NCBI GenBank assembly: GCA_021817145.1
Contig: JAKAVV010000021.1
Coordinates: forward strand, 1-41,725
Length of the DNA stretch: 41,725 nucleotides
Reading direction: 5' to 3'
From: a bacterium
GTDB taxonomy: Bacteria > Vulcanimicrobiota > JABDET01
Under the pieces are notes generated by a model, which did no database searches, was not told where the DNA came from, and worked only from the letters and a program-made list of their open reading frames with translations. Below are positions 7,313-17,400 of the stretch, piece by piece. The position numbers and the translations under genes are program-made. Position 1 is the first letter of the stretch. Every line of letters begins with the position of its first letter.

Positions 7313-10300
7313 TCAAGGAAACAAAATTTGATGACCGGCAAAAAGGATCGGAACTCCTAATTTTACTGCCTGTTTATTATAAGAGGGAATCGCGCTTTTC
7401 AAAAACAAATTAAATCTCTTCGCATAACCGCGAAGTTCTTCCACTTTTTGATTGGCATACTCCAAAACCGCAGGTGTTACCGGCTTATCAAAATAAGAAT
7501 TTACCAGGGACATGCTCCATCCAAGCTGAGCATTCAGTCGAGAGAGATAGTGAAGCCCTTCCTCAGGGGCAAGTCTCTGAATTTTTGGATTATATAAGCG
7601 GTTTGAAAAAGAGGTTAAAGCAGTAGAAATCTCTTTCAATTTTTTCACGAGATCTTTATCTTTTTCCGAATCTTTTTTTCGGCTCTTGAGATCCCCCTGA
7701 ATCAGGTTAATCTGTTTTCTTAGACTGTAAATCCGATTTAAGATTTCGTTTAAACCAGAATAAGCATTTCTCATTTTCAAAGCTTCTTCTGTTTTTGTTT
7801 TAAAGGCTTGAAAATTTAAGCGAAAAGCGGGATCCAGCTTAACAACAGCAGTTCGAATCTGACTTATAGAATGAAGTTTGCCGTGAATCTTCTCTTTAAC
7901 TGTCATTGTAATCTTATATTTTCCTGGAGGGACAAAAGGTCCCCTTGGGAAATAGCGGTGTTGAAATTTTGGAGGGAGAACAGTAATCTCTTTTTCAAGA
8001 GCTTTTAATTTGACAGGGGCTTGATACCTAAAATTCCAAACAAAGCGATTCAGACCATTTTCTGCTTTTTTATGGAGGAGATCCACAAGATCCCCTTTCT
8101 CATTTCGGATAACAATCTTTACAGGAGCCTTCTTTTTCGTTTTTACATACAGATCTAAAATCACACCGTCAGGAGGATTAGGAGCCATAAATTCACCTGG
8201 TCTCTGTGGACGCCCAACACTGGTCACGCTGAAGGGGGGGTAAAGATAAGCGGGAAGAGGCTGAAAAAAATAAAAGGAAGAGCTCTGTATTTTTGAACTC
8301 CATTCCTCCATTGGAGAGATATCATCCAGGACAAAGATCCCTCTGCCATGAGTCCCTGCAGCCAGATCATGATCCAGTTTCTGAAACTTTATATCATAAA
8401 CAGGAACAGTTGGAAAATTCTTAAATTTATTCCAGGTTTGTCCATTGTTCATAGAATAGTACAAACTGGTCTCAGTCCCTAATGCCAGAAATCCACGTTT
8501 ATTCGGATCTTCTCGAATAACATGAGCGGAATTGTCTAAAGGAAGCCCTTTAGAGATTGATTTCCAGGTTCTCCCGAAATCTTTTGTTTTAAAAACATAA
8601 GGTTTGTCATTGTTCATTTTATGAAAATCTACTGTAATATAACAGCTGGAAGCGGAAAAAGGGGAAGCTGCCACCTGAATTTTCCCCCATTTGGGAAGAT
8701 GAGGAATAGAGGAGGTCGCATTAACCCAATTTTTCCCGCCATTTCGGGTTAATTGAATCAATCCATCATCTGTTCCAACCCAAATAACTTTAGGATTGAC
8801 AGGAGAAACAGAAATGGAAGTTATGGTATCGTAATTTTCAGCTCCGCTCATATCGTATTCGATCTTCCCCCCGCTCCGAATCTCTTTCTTTTTATCATTT
8901 CGGGTTAAATCAGGGCTGATCGCTTTCCAGGTGAACCCTTTATCCTGACTCTTGAATAACACATTAGCTCCTAAATACAAAGTCGCTGGATCCGTTGGGG
9001 CAATAGCAAGAGGGGCTGTCCAGTTAAAGCGATATTTCAATTTCGATGGGGGCATATCACCATTGCTTGGGATATAAGGCTGAAGAACAGTCTCAACTTT
9101 TGTTTTCAGATTCACTCGTTTGATATAACCATTTTGATCTTCTGCATAGACAATATCAGAATGGTTCGGACTTGGAAGAACATACTGCCCATCTCCCCCT
9201 GAAACAGTCACCCAATCCGAATTTTGAACTCCAGGCATAACCAGATTTCGGGAAGGTCCGCACCAGGATCCATTATCTTGAATCCCACCGCAGATCATAA
9301 AGGGATGACTCTCACTCACAGAAATCTGATAAAATTGCTCAATGGGGAGATTGTCAAAAAATCTCCAGGACCCCCCCCCATCCTGTGTTTCATAAACTCC
9401 TCCATCATTCCCAATCAAGATCCTTTTAGGATTCTCTGGATCAATCCAGATGGCATGCTGATCCGGATGCAGCTCCCAAAACTTAAACTTAGGTCCAAAA
9501 TAAACCGTTTTTCCGCCATTATTCGATTTTAAGAGAAAAACAGAAAGAAAATACAGTTCATTTTGATTCTTGGGGGAAACCTCAAAACGAGAAAAATAAA
9601 AAGGTCTTTCATCCAGGGCATGATTGCTGCTGATAAGATGCCAGTGGGTTCCTAAATCTGTTGAACCCCAGAGCATCCCTTTTTTCGCTTCAATTAAAGC
9701 ATAAATATGCTCAGGGTTAGAAGGAGCAATGGCAAGAGCAGTTCTTCCCCAGGGGGCTTTAGGAAGCCCTTTGATCAATTTTTTCCAGGTTTTCCCTCCA
9801 TCTATAGAACGGTAAATTCCGCTGCTTTTTCCTCCATCTTTTAATTCCCATGGATGGCGAACCGCTTCCCACATTCCCGCAAATAAAATCTTTGGATTCT
9901 TCGGATCCATCTCTAAATCCGAGCAGCCAGTTTTAGAATTTAAATATAAAACTTTCTTCCAAGTTTTTCCCCCATTGGTTGTGCGGAAAACTCCTCTCTC
10001 AGTATTTGATCCCCAGGCATCTCCAATCGCTCCAACAAACACCTCTTTAGGATCCAAAGGATTGATAAGAATGGAAGAGATCTGTCCTGCTGCCCGCAGT
10101 CCCATAAATTTCCAATGTTTTCCACCATCTGAAGAAAAATAAACTCCTTTACCTGGAGAAATGTCATTTCGAAGATTAGCTTCTCCTGTTCCAACCCAGA
10201 TTTGATTCGGATCTGTCGGCAGAACGGCAATCGCTCCAATCGAACCAGTCGCTTCTTTTGTAAAGATCGGGTTCCAGGTTTTTCCGCCATTCAGCGATTT

Positions 10301-10498
10301 AAAAACTCCTCCTGCTGCTCCCCCTGCATAAATGATATTTGGATTCCCGGAGATTCCAGCAATCGCTGTAACCCTCCCCCCTGCTGCAGCAGGTCCCAAA
10401 TTTCTGAAATGAAGGGGTTTAAACAAAAAGTGAGCAAAACCAGAAACTGAAGAGATAAAAAAGATAAAAAAGGTAAAAATTAAGCGTTTTTTCATCAT
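7313..10498 (-). CDS. Secreted sortilin/VPS10-type BNR-repeat protein
   Basis: The protein has 1061 residues and an N-terminal signal peptide (MMKKRLIFTFFIFFISSVSGFA). Repeated BNR/sortilin motifs of the form S.DGGKTW or T.NGGKTW follow, for example SLNGGKTWNP, SSDGGKHWKF, TTNGGKTWKK, SIDGGKTWKK and SQDKGFTWKA, each a blade of a beta-propeller. Residues about 60-720 would form one or two propellers. A beta-rich region follows, and the C-terminal 170 residues are helical and charged. Proteins of this type are common in some soil and deep-branching bacteria and are usually annotated as glycosyl hydrolase-like or sortilin-like; no enzymatic activity can be read from the sequence. It is upstream of the flavoprotein gene on the same strand, 82 bases away. 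Location is periplasmic or extracellular. Confidence 0.85.
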   Translation of the reverse strand: MMKKRLIFTFFIFFISSVSGFAHFLFKPLHFRNLGPAAAGGRVTAIAGISGNPNIIYAGGAAGGVFKSLNGGKTWNPIFTKEATGSIGAIAVLPTDPNQIWVGTGEANLRNDISPGKGVYFSSDGGKHWKFMGLRAAGQISSILINPLDPKEVFVGAIGDAWGSNTERGVFRTTNGGKTWKKVLYLNSKTGCSDLEMDPKNPKILFAGMWEAVRHPWELKDGGKSSGIYRSIDGGKTWKKLIKGLPKAPWGRTALAIAPSNPEHIYALIEAKKGMLWGSTDLGTHWHLISSNHALDERPFYFSRFEVSPKNQNELYFLSVFLLKSNNGGKTVYFGPKFKFWELHPDQHAIWIDPENPKRILIGNDGGVYETQDGGGSWRFFDNLPIEQFYQISVSESHPFMICGGIQDNGSWCGPSRNLVMPGVQNSDWVTVSGGDGQYVLPSPNHSDIVYAEDQNGYIKRVNLKTKVETVLQPYIPSNGDMPPSKLKYRFNWTAPLAIAPTDPATLYLGANVLFKSQDKGFTWKAISPDLTRNDKKKEIRSGGKIEYDMSGAENYDTITSISVSPVNPKVIWVGTDDGLIQLTRNGGKNWVNATSSIPHLPKWGKIQVAASPFSASSCYITVDFHKMNNDKPYVFKTKDFGRTWKSISKGLPLDNSAHVIREDPNKRGFLALGTETSLYYSMNNGQTWNKFKNFPTVPVYDIKFQKLDHDLAAGTHGRGIFVLDDISPMEEWSSKIQSSSFYFFQPLPAYLYPPFSVTSVGRPQRPGEFMAPNPPDGVILDLYVKTKKKAPVKIVIRNEKGDLVDLLHKKAENGLNRFVWNFRYQAPVKLKALEKEITVLPPKFQHRYFPRGPFVPPGKYKITMTVKEKIHGKLHSISQIRTAVVKLDPAFRLNFQAFKTKTEEALKMRNAYSGLNEILNRIYSLRKQINLIQGDLKSRKKDSEKDKDLVKKLKEISTALTSFSNRLYNPKIQRLAPEEGLHYLSRLNAQLGWSMSLVNSYFDKPVTPAVLEYANQKVEELRGYAKRFNLFLKSAIPSYNKQAVKLGVPILFAGHQILFP

Positions 10499-10613
10499 AG
10501 AAAAAGAGTCTTCGTAAATTAGAAAAAGATCCCTCTATGATTCAACTTGCTGTCATTCAGCTGCTCTTCAGCAGGACAATTGCTTTAAACGACAGAAGCA
10601 GAAGAGAAGCAGT

Positions 10614-11177
10614 ATGATAGAACCAGAGAAGATTCAAAATCCGATCGAAAAAACGACTGAAAGCAAAGTGGTTTTTCAGGGGAAATTTTTCAATGTCCGA
10701 AAACATCAAGTGATTCTTCCTGATGGGAAAAAAGCAGATAGAGAAATTGCGGAACATCCTGGAGCAGCAGGCTGCGTGGTTTTAAATGACAAAAACGAAC
10801 TTCTTCTTGTTAAACAGTACAGAAAAGCAGCAGAACAAGTTCTCACGGAAATTCCAGCAGGGAAAATTGATAAAAACGAATCACCTGAATCCTGTGTGGC
10901 GCGTGAAGTGGAAGAAGAGACAGGGGTCATGATCACAGCCCCAGAAAAGCTCATCGAATTCTATCCAAGTCCTGGTTTTACAACAGAAAAAATGTTTATT
11001 TATCGAGCATACGTCAAATCTCAAGGATCAACTCGCCAGATGGAGGATGAATGCATCTGGTCAGGTTTTGTCCCTTTTCATCATGCTCTTAACATGATAA
11101 AAACCGGAGAGATTCAAGACGCTAAAACGATCATCGGTATTTTATTAACAGAGGCAAAACTAAAAAATCCTGGCTGA
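10614..11177 (+). CDS. nudF: ADP-ribose pyrophosphatase (Nudix family, NudF type)
   Basis: The 187-residue protein carries a complete Nudix box: G-KIDKN-E followed after seven residues by REVEEETGV, matching GX5EX7REUXEEXGU. The N-terminal strand region (KVVFQGKFFNVRKHQVILPDGKK) and QYRKAAEQVLTEIPAGKID are typical of the ADP-ribose pyrophosphatase subgroup. It would split ADP-ribose to AMP and ribose-5-phosphate, which connects with phosphopentomutase further downstream. AGAAGAGAAG precedes the ATG. The next gene, endoQ, starts 29 bases after the stop, so the two are probably co-transcribed. Confidence 0.9.
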   Translation: MIEPEKIQNPIEKTTESKVVFQGKFFNVRKHQVILPDGKKADREIAEHPGAAGCVVLNDKNELLLVKQYRKAAEQVLTEIPAGKIDKNESPESCVAREVEEETGVMITAPEKLIEFYPSPGFTTEKMFIYRAYVKSQGSTRQMEDECIWSGFVPFHHALNMIKTGEIQDAKTIIGILLTEAKLKNPG

Positions 11178-11206
11178 CCCCTGAGAATAAAAGGAAGGAG
11201 TAAATC

Positions 11207-12427
11207 ATGCCGCTAAAATCATATTATGTTGATCTTCATATTCATCTAGGCAGATCAGAAGATGGAAGCCCGATTAAAATCACTGCTTCCTCACAGCTCA
11301 CCTTTGCAAACTGCATTAAAGAAGCGGTTGACAGAAAAGGGCTGGATATTCTTGGAGTTGTGGACTGCAGTTCCCGAAAAATTTTAAAAGATATCCATGA
11401 TCTAATGAAAAAAGGGCAGCTCATAGAGCTGGAAGACGGGGGGTTAAGACACAGAGATAAAGTTACCATTCTCCTGGGGGCAGAAGTTGAGACCTCTGAA
11501 GATGAAGGGAGAAAAATCGCCCATCATCTCGTCTATTTCCCTTTTTTAAAACAGATGGAAGAGTTTTCCAAAACCATGGGAAAATATATTTCCAACATGG
11601 ATCTTTCCACCCAAAGAGCCCGATTAACAAGCAGAGAATTGTTAACCATCGCCCGTTCCCTGGGGGGAATTTTCATGATAGCCCATGCATTTACCCCACA
11701 CAAATCGGTGTATGGAAACTGCGCAAAAAGGATCTCCGATCTCTTTGGTTCTCGAAGCGATGAAATCAGCGCATTGGAATTAGGATTATCTTCTGACAGT
11801 TATCTTGCGGATCGAATTGATGAATTAAAACCGATCACTTTTATCTCTAACTCAGATGCTCATTCTCTTGCCAAACTGGGACGAGAATACAATGTGATGG
11901 AACTGGAAAAACCAACGTTTAAAGAGGTCATTCTTGCCTTAAAACGACAGTCAGGCAGAAAAGTTTCAGCTAATTATGGACTGGATCCAAAATTAGGGAA
12001 ATACCATCGAAGCTTTTGCGAAACCTGCGAAAAAATCATCTCTGAAGAACCCCCTCCAGTTCTGGAATGCCCTTATGGAAAAGACCATGATCTGGTCACA
12101 GGGGTTCTGGACAGGATCACTGTCATTCAAGATCATTCTGAACCCATCCATCCTGAACACAGACCGCGGTATCATTATCAAGTTCCTCTTGAATTCGTGC
12201 CAGGACTTGGTCCTGCAACTTTAAACCGTTTGATTGCAGAGTTTGAAACAGAAATGGCTGTTCTGCATCAAGCCTCAAAAGAGGATATTACAAAAGTGGT
12301 GGGATGGAAAATCGCCAACCAGATCATTCTAGCTCGAGAAGGGCTTCTTCCTCTGCAAGCAGGAGGAGGAGGACATTATGGAAAAGTGGCAGCCCCTTCT
12401 GAAATTGAACAGCTGCGGATGATCTAG
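11207..12427 (+). CDS. Endonuclease Q-like PHP-domain DNA repair nuclease
   Basis: The 406-residue protein begins with a PHP metal-site motif (YVDLHIHLGRS, residues 7-17). It continues with GLDILGVVDC, LLGAEVETSED, GIFMIAHAFTPH and FISNSDAHSLAKLGRE, each placing His/Asp/Glu residues of the PHP fold. A zinc-finger-like block follows (SFCETCEKI ... LECPYGKDHD), then a helix-hairpin-helix-like segment (FVPGLGPATLNRLI ... VVGWKIANQIILAREG). This arrangement matches endonuclease Q/YqxK (TIGR00375 type), which cuts DNA 5' of deaminated bases such as uracil and hypoxanthine. GGAAGGAG lies about seven bases before the ATG, a strong ribosome site. EndoQ is known mainly from Thermococcales and some Bacillus relatives and is uncommon in diderms. 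Confidence 0.85.
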   Translation: MPLKSYYVDLHIHLGRSEDGSPIKITASSQLTFANCIKEAVDRKGLDILGVVDCSSRKILKDIHDLMKKGQLIELEDGGLRHRDKVTILLGAEVETSEDEGRKIAHHLVYFPFLKQMEEFSKTMGKYISNMDLSTQRARLTSRELLTIARSLGGIFMIAHAFTPHKSVYGNCAKRISDLFGSRSDEISALELGLSSDSYLADRIDELKPITFISNSDAHSLAKLGREYNVMELEKPTFKEVILALKRQSGRKVSANYGLDPKLGKYHRSFCETCEKIISEEPPPVLECPYGKDHDLVTGVLDRITVIQDHSEPIHPEHRPRYHYQVPLEFVPGLGPATLNRLIAEFETEMAVLHQASKEDITKVVGWKIANQIILAREGLLPLQAGGGGHYGKVAAPSEIEQLRMI

Positions 12428-12502
12428 GAAACTTGATTTTTTCGATAAACCGCATCAATATAGCAAAAACTTACCTTTAACCCCCTCTTTCTGCTGCTCT
12501 TT

Positions 12503-12538
12503 TTGACAGTTCTTTGACAAGGGTCTGTTAGACTGTCA
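12503..12538 (+). promoter_or_regulatory. Possible promoter overlapping a 7-bp inverted repeat
   Basis: TTGACA (12503-12508) is a perfect -35 hexamer, followed 17 bases later by TGTTAG, a poor -10. TGACAGT (12504-12510) and ACTGTCA (12532-12538) are perfect inverted repeats spanning both elements, as an operator or hairpin would. A second TTGACA is at 12514-12519. The next gene starts at 12591. Confidence 0.35.
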
Positions 12539-12590
12539 GGGAGAGGTTGATTTCAACCTTAAAACTTGATAGAATGAGGAGGTAAAGGAA

Positions 12591-12953
12591 ATGGCATTAA
12601 GAAAAGAGAGTTTAGAGGTAAGAGTCGGAAAAATGGAAAGTGAAGTTGGGTTATTGAAACAGATTGTGGTGCAGCTGCCTCTTGAGATGCAGAATGTAAG
12701 GGAAGAGCTGACGAACTTGAAGCAGGAGATGAGTGCTGGTTTTGCTCAGATGAGGCAGGAGATGACTGCTGCCATTACTGCATTGACAGCATCTATCAAT
12801 GCAGTTCGCCAAGAAATGAACGAGCGGTTTATTCAGATGGATCAAAAATTGTATCATTTAGAACAGAAGCTGGATCGGAAAACCGATAGAGTTTTTTGGT
12901 GGACGATCAGTCTTTTAACCGCTTTATGCATGGCTCTTTATTTTAAACACTGA
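12591..12953 (+). CDS. Coiled-coil protein with a C-terminal membrane anchor
   Basis: The 120-residue protein is one long predicted coiled coil (residues about 5-98, with KMESEVGLLKQIV, MRQEMTAAITAL, MNERFIQMDQKLYHLEQKLDRK) ending in a single membrane helix (VFWWTISLLTALCMALYF). AGGAGG lies eight bases before the ATG. It resembles small membrane-tethered bundle proteins that often carry no assigned function. Its own promoter-like region lies just upstream, so it is probably a separate unit from endoQ. Confidence 0.75.
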   Translation: MALRKESLEVRVGKMESEVGLLKQIVVQLPLEMQNVREELTNLKQEMSAGFAQMRQEMTAAITALTASINAVRQEMNERFIQMDQKLYHLEQKLDRKTDRVFWWTISLLTALCMALYFKH

Positions 12954-13017
12954 AGAAAAGTAAACCCGTGTCTGACTAAATGTTTACATCTTGTTCATCG
13001 CTTTTAGAGAATCCCAA

Positions 13018-13026
13018 TGATATACT
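13018..13026 (+). promoter_or_regulatory. Extended -10 promoter element before the deoB cluster
   Basis: TG-A-TATACT is an extended -10 sequence. It lies about 30 bases before the ATG at 13056 with GGGGTG in between. No good -35 is visible 17 bases upstream, as is common for extended -10 promoters. It would drive the small ORF, deoB and the treS fusion. Confidence 0.4.
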
Positions 13027-13055
13027 GAAAACAGAATCGAAATGGGGTGAAAATC

Positions 13056-13295
13056 ATGGATATTCTTTCAAGTTTGCTGCAGAAAAAAACACTGACCCTG
13101 GAAGATGAACTAGATCTGAAACGCTCGAAACATCATTTTGTTCAGTGGCTGGTAGGGGGAAACCGCAGATCCGTTCCAAAAGAAGCAAAACCTTTTTTAG
13201 AAGCATATCCTGAAGAGGCAAAAGCTCTTTTTGATCGATACCGCCAAAGAGCGAGGAAAAAGCAAAAGGTAAAAATGAATCTTTTTCTAATTTAA
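13056..13295 (+). CDS. Small hypothetical protein upstream of deoB
   Basis: The protein has 79 residues from the ATG at 13056; a GTG at 13047 would add three. GGGGTG lies seven bases before the ATG, which decides the start. It is charged and helical ([43 protein letters not shown]) with a basic C-terminus, no signal peptide and no membrane segment. I do not recognise a family. It ends five bases before deoB, which itself lacks a clear ribosome site, so translation of deoB may be coupled to this ORF. Confidence 0.55.
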   Translation: MDILSSLLQKKTLTLEDELDLKRSKHHFVQWLVGGNRRSVPKEAKPFLEAYPEEAKALFDRYRQRARKKQKVKMNLFLI

Positions 13296-13300
13296 GATTC

Positions 13301-14491
13301 ATGAATATAAAACGAATTTTTATTTTAGTCTGCGACAGTCTTGGAATCGGGGAGCTGCCAGATGCTTCAGATTATGGAGATAAAGGCAGCCATACCCTAA
13401 AACACACAGCAGAAGCGGTTGGAGGAGTGCATCTCCCATCCCTTGAGAAATTGGGATTAGGTCGGATTGACGAGATCCCTGGATTAGATCCCCATTCACC
13501 CTGCATTGGGGCTTATGGAAAAATGGCAGAAAAGTCCAAAGGGAAAGATACGACAACAGGACACTGGGAAATGATGGGACTCGTCAGCGAAAAACCATTT
13601 CCTCTTTATCCTGATGGGTTTCCTCCCGAAATTATCAAACCATTCGAAAAAGAGATAGGAAGAAAAGTGTTGGGAAACAAACCTGCTTCAGGGACTGAAA
13701 TCATCAAAGAATTAGGGGAAGAACATTATAGAACAGGATCTCCAATTGTTTATACGTCTGGGGACAGTGTGTTCCAGATCGCCTGCCATGAAAAAATTGT
13801 TCCTCTTGAAACGCTTTATGACTGGTCTCGAACTGCGCGAAAACTCCTGATTGGGGATCATGAAGTTGGCCGTGTGATCGCCCGACCATTTGAAGGGGAA
13901 CCAGGGCATTTTAAAAGAACGGAAAACCGCAGAGATTTTGCGGTTAAACCAAGAGGGAAAACTGTTTTAAAAACAGCTCAAGAAAAAGGGGTTAAAGTGA
14001 TTGGAATCGGAAAAATTGAGGATATTTTCTCGGGGGAAGGGATCACAGAAGGGTTCCACACAGGAAACAATCATGACAGCATGATGAAAACCCTTGAACT
14101 TGCGGAAACAGAAAACTCTGGGATCATTTTCACAAATCTCGTGGATTTTGATATGCTTTATGGGCATCGAAACGATCCGATTGGATATGCGAAAGCTCTC
14201 ACAGCTTTTGATCAGCAGCTTGAGCTCTTGTTAAGAAAATTAACCCCTTCAGATCTTCTTTTTATCACAGGAGACCACGGCTGCGATCCAACAGATGTCA
14301 GCACGGATCATACCAGAGAATATGTCCCGATTTTAGCTTATTCCCCCTCTGGATCCAGCAGCATTTCTCTTGGAATTCGAGAAACTTTCGCAGATCTCGG
14401 AGCCACCTGTTTAGAAGCATTTAACCTCCCCTACTCTTCCACTGGGAAAAGTTTTTACAAAGAGATTTTTTCAGAGGTAAAAGTATCTTAA
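13301..14491 (+). CDS. deoB: Phosphopentomutase
   Basis: The 396-residue length is typical. Metal-site and active-site motifs are in order: [14 protein letters not shown] (metal Asp), [13 protein letters not shown] (phosphorylated Thr), [16 protein letters not shown], and [22 protein letters not shown] (metal Asp/His). The enzyme interconverts (deoxy)ribose-1- and -5-phosphates in nucleoside salvage. It is in line with nudF, which produces ribose-5-phosphate. The last bases of the gene overlap the reading frame of the next one. Confidence 0.95.
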   Translation: MNIKRIFILVCDSLGIGELPDASDYGDKGSHTLKHTAEAVGGVHLPSLEKLGLGRIDEIPGLDPHSPCIGAYGKMAEKSKGKDTTTGHWEMMGLVSEKPFPLYPDGFPPEIIKPFEKEIGRKVLGNKPASGTEIIKELGEEHYRTGSPIVYTSGDSVFQIACHEKIVPLETLYDWSRTARKLLIGDHEVGRVIARPFEGEPGHFKRTENRRDFAVKPRGKTVLKTAQEKGVKVIGIGKIEDIFSGEGITEGFHTGNNHDSMMKTLELAETENSGIIFTNLVDFDMLYGHRNDPIGYAKALTAFDQQLELLLRKLTPSDLLFITGDHGCDPTDVSTDHTREYVPILAYSPSGSSSISLGIRETFADLGATCLEAFNLPYSSTGKSFYKEIFSEVKVS

Positions 14492-17400
14492 CTCGAAAAA
14501 CGACTGGACACTCTGACCCATTCTGGTATAAAGACGCGATTTTTTACGAACTCCGCATACGTTCTTTTTACGACAGCAGTGGAGATGGGATCGGAGATAT
14601 ACAAGGGCTGATTCAAAAACTGGATTATCTCAAAGATTTAGGGGTTACAACCCTGTGGCTTCTCCCTTTTTATCCTTCCCCTTTAAAAGATGATGGATAC
14701 GATATTTCGGATTACACTTCCATTCATCCTGATCTCGGCACACTGCGAGACTTTAAAGAGCTTCTGCACGAAGCCCATGCCCGAGATTTAAAAATCGTCA
14801 CTGAACTTGTTTTAAATCATACCTCCAATCAGCACCCCTGGTTCCAAAGAGCAAGGCAGGCAAAGCCGAAAAGCTCGTGGAGAGACTACTATCTTTGGAG
14901 CGATACACCTGATAAATATAAAGACGCGCGAATCATTTTTCAAGATTTTGAAAGCTCAAACTGGACTTATGATCCAATTGCAAAAGCATACTACTGGCAC
15001 CGCTTTTATTCTCATCAACCGGATTTAAATTATGACAATCCCGCTGTCAAAAAAGAGATTCTAAATAGTGTGGATTACTGGCTGGGAATGGGTGTGGATG
15101 GGTTAAGGCTGGATGCTGTTCCTTATCTGTTTAAAAGAGAAAATACCAGCTGCGAAAACCTGCCTGAAACCCACCGCTTTTTAAAAGAACTGCGCAGTCA
15201 TATTGACGAACGGTTTAAAAACAGAATGCTTCTTGCCGAAGCAAATCAGTGGCCAGAAGATGCCCTGGCTTATTTTGGGGCTGGGGATGAATGTCAGATG
15301 GCCTTTCATTTTCCGATCATGCCTCGGATGTTCATGGGGATTTACATGGAAGATCGAAATCCTCTTTCCAGCATTCTTATGCAGACCCCTGAAATTCCTG
15401 AAAATGCTCAGTGGTCTCTTTTCCTGAGAAATCATGATGAACTAACGTTAGAGATGGTGACAGATGAAGAACGGAATTTTCTGTATAAAACTTATGCCCA
15501 GGACCCGCAAGCCAAAATCAATCTAGGGATTCGAAGACGGCTTGCCCCTCTCCTTGGAAACAATCGGAGAAAACTTGAGCTGATGAACAGCCTCCTTTTT
15601 GCCCTTCCAGGGTCCCCTGTGATTTATTATGGAGATGAGATTGGAATGGGGGACAACATTTACCTCGGGGATCGAAATGGGGTAAGAACCCCAATGCAGT
15701 GGAACTCGGATCGAAACGCCGGATTTTCAAAAGCTCACCCCCAAAAATTGATCCTCCCTGTGAACATTGATCCAGAGTACCATTATGAAACAGTAAATGT
15801 TGAGGCACAGCAGAACAACCCGAGTTCACTTCTCTGGTGGATGAAAAGGATGATAGCTCTTGTCAAACGATACAAAGCTTTTGGCAGGGGATCCCTTGAA
15901 CTTCTTTTTCCCAAAAATAGAAAGATTTTCGCTTTTATCCGCCAGTATGAGCAGGAGACAATTCTAGTAACCGCTAACCTCTCTCGATTTGTCCAGTACG
16001 CTCATCTGGATCTCTCGAAATTTAAAGGGCTTATTCCTGTAGAGCTTTTTGGCAGAACAAAATTTCCGCTCATCACCGATTCCCCCTATTTTTTAACCCT
16101 TGGTCCCCATGCTTTTTACTGGTTTTCCCTTGAATCCGAAAGCTCCAAAATCAATCTTGAAGCACAAAAAGAGAACCCTGACATTCAAAAAAAGGTTTGG
16201 ATCGAAATAGAAGAAAATTGGAAAATTTTATTGGAAGAAGAAAAAGGGAAACTGGAAAAACTTCTTCCTGATTTTCTGCGAGAAAAAAATTGGTTTGGAG
16301 GGAAAAATAGAGAAATTAAAACAGTTTCCATTCAAGATTATTTCCCCGTATCAGATCAAAAACCAGGACCTGCTCCAGCAAATGAATATTTCATTCTCTT
16401 CCTTCAAGTAGAATACAGAGAAGGCGCAGGGGAAATTTATCTTCTGCCTCTTGGGGTTTCTTTTGAAGAAAAAGAGGGAGAATCAAAATTCGAAGATTCA
16501 AAAGTTATTTTAGCTCATCTAAAAATCATTGAAAAAGGAGAAGAAAAGCTTGGAGTTTTGTACGATTCTTTTTATGACAAAACCTTCTGCCTCCTTCTTT
16601 TAAATTTGGCAGCAGAGAAAAAACGGATCAAAGGGAAATTAGGGAAAACCTTCTCTTCTGTTTTTAAGCTCTTCAAAGAAAAGGAAAGGGGATTATCGAA
16701 AGGGGAACTTCCTGTATCCATCCTGGAAGAGACCAACAGCACTGCTGTTTTCGGGACCCAATGGATTTTAAAGCTGTTCCACCGCATTGAGCAAGGAATC
16801 TCTCCTGAGGTAGAGATGAGAAGAACTTTAATGAGTAAAAGCTCTTTCCGCCATTTCCCCCCCCTGGAAGGATATCTGGCATATCGTTCAAACTCAGGCA
16901 GTGAATTGACCCTGGCTGTCCTGCAGAGTTACATTCCCAACCAGGGGGATGCATGGGAATATACTCGAGATCAAATCGAACATTTTTTTGAAAAGGTTCT
17001 GGCTCTCCCTTCTGGCAGCGAGCCTCCTCTTTCACTCCTGGATTCTTATCTGCCCACAGCAGAACTCCTGGGGAAAGAGATCGCATCCCTTCACACAGCT
17101 CTTGCCTCTATTCAGGATGATCCCGATTTTCTGCCTGAGCCTTTTACTCTTTTTTATCAAAAAGCCCTTTACCAATCCCTCAAAAATCAAATCGCAGGAG
17201 GGATTTCCTCTGCCCAGGAATATCTCCAGGAACAAGGAGGCAAAATATCCCCTGAAACACAGCCGCAGTTATCCTCCATGATAAAACAAGAAGATAAAAT
17301 TTATGAGGCTCTGCAGCCTCTTCTCACCCGCAAAATCTCAGGGTATCGAATTCGCTGCCACGGGGATCTGCATTTAAAACAGTTTCTTTATACAGGAAAA

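Noticed and set aside
14425-14491. Programmed -1 frameshift fusing deoB to treS
   Set aside because: The T6 run in the last codons of deoB could slip, but no standard slippery heptamer in the right phase is present and a fusion of these enzymes has no known precedent. A non-canonical start is simpler.
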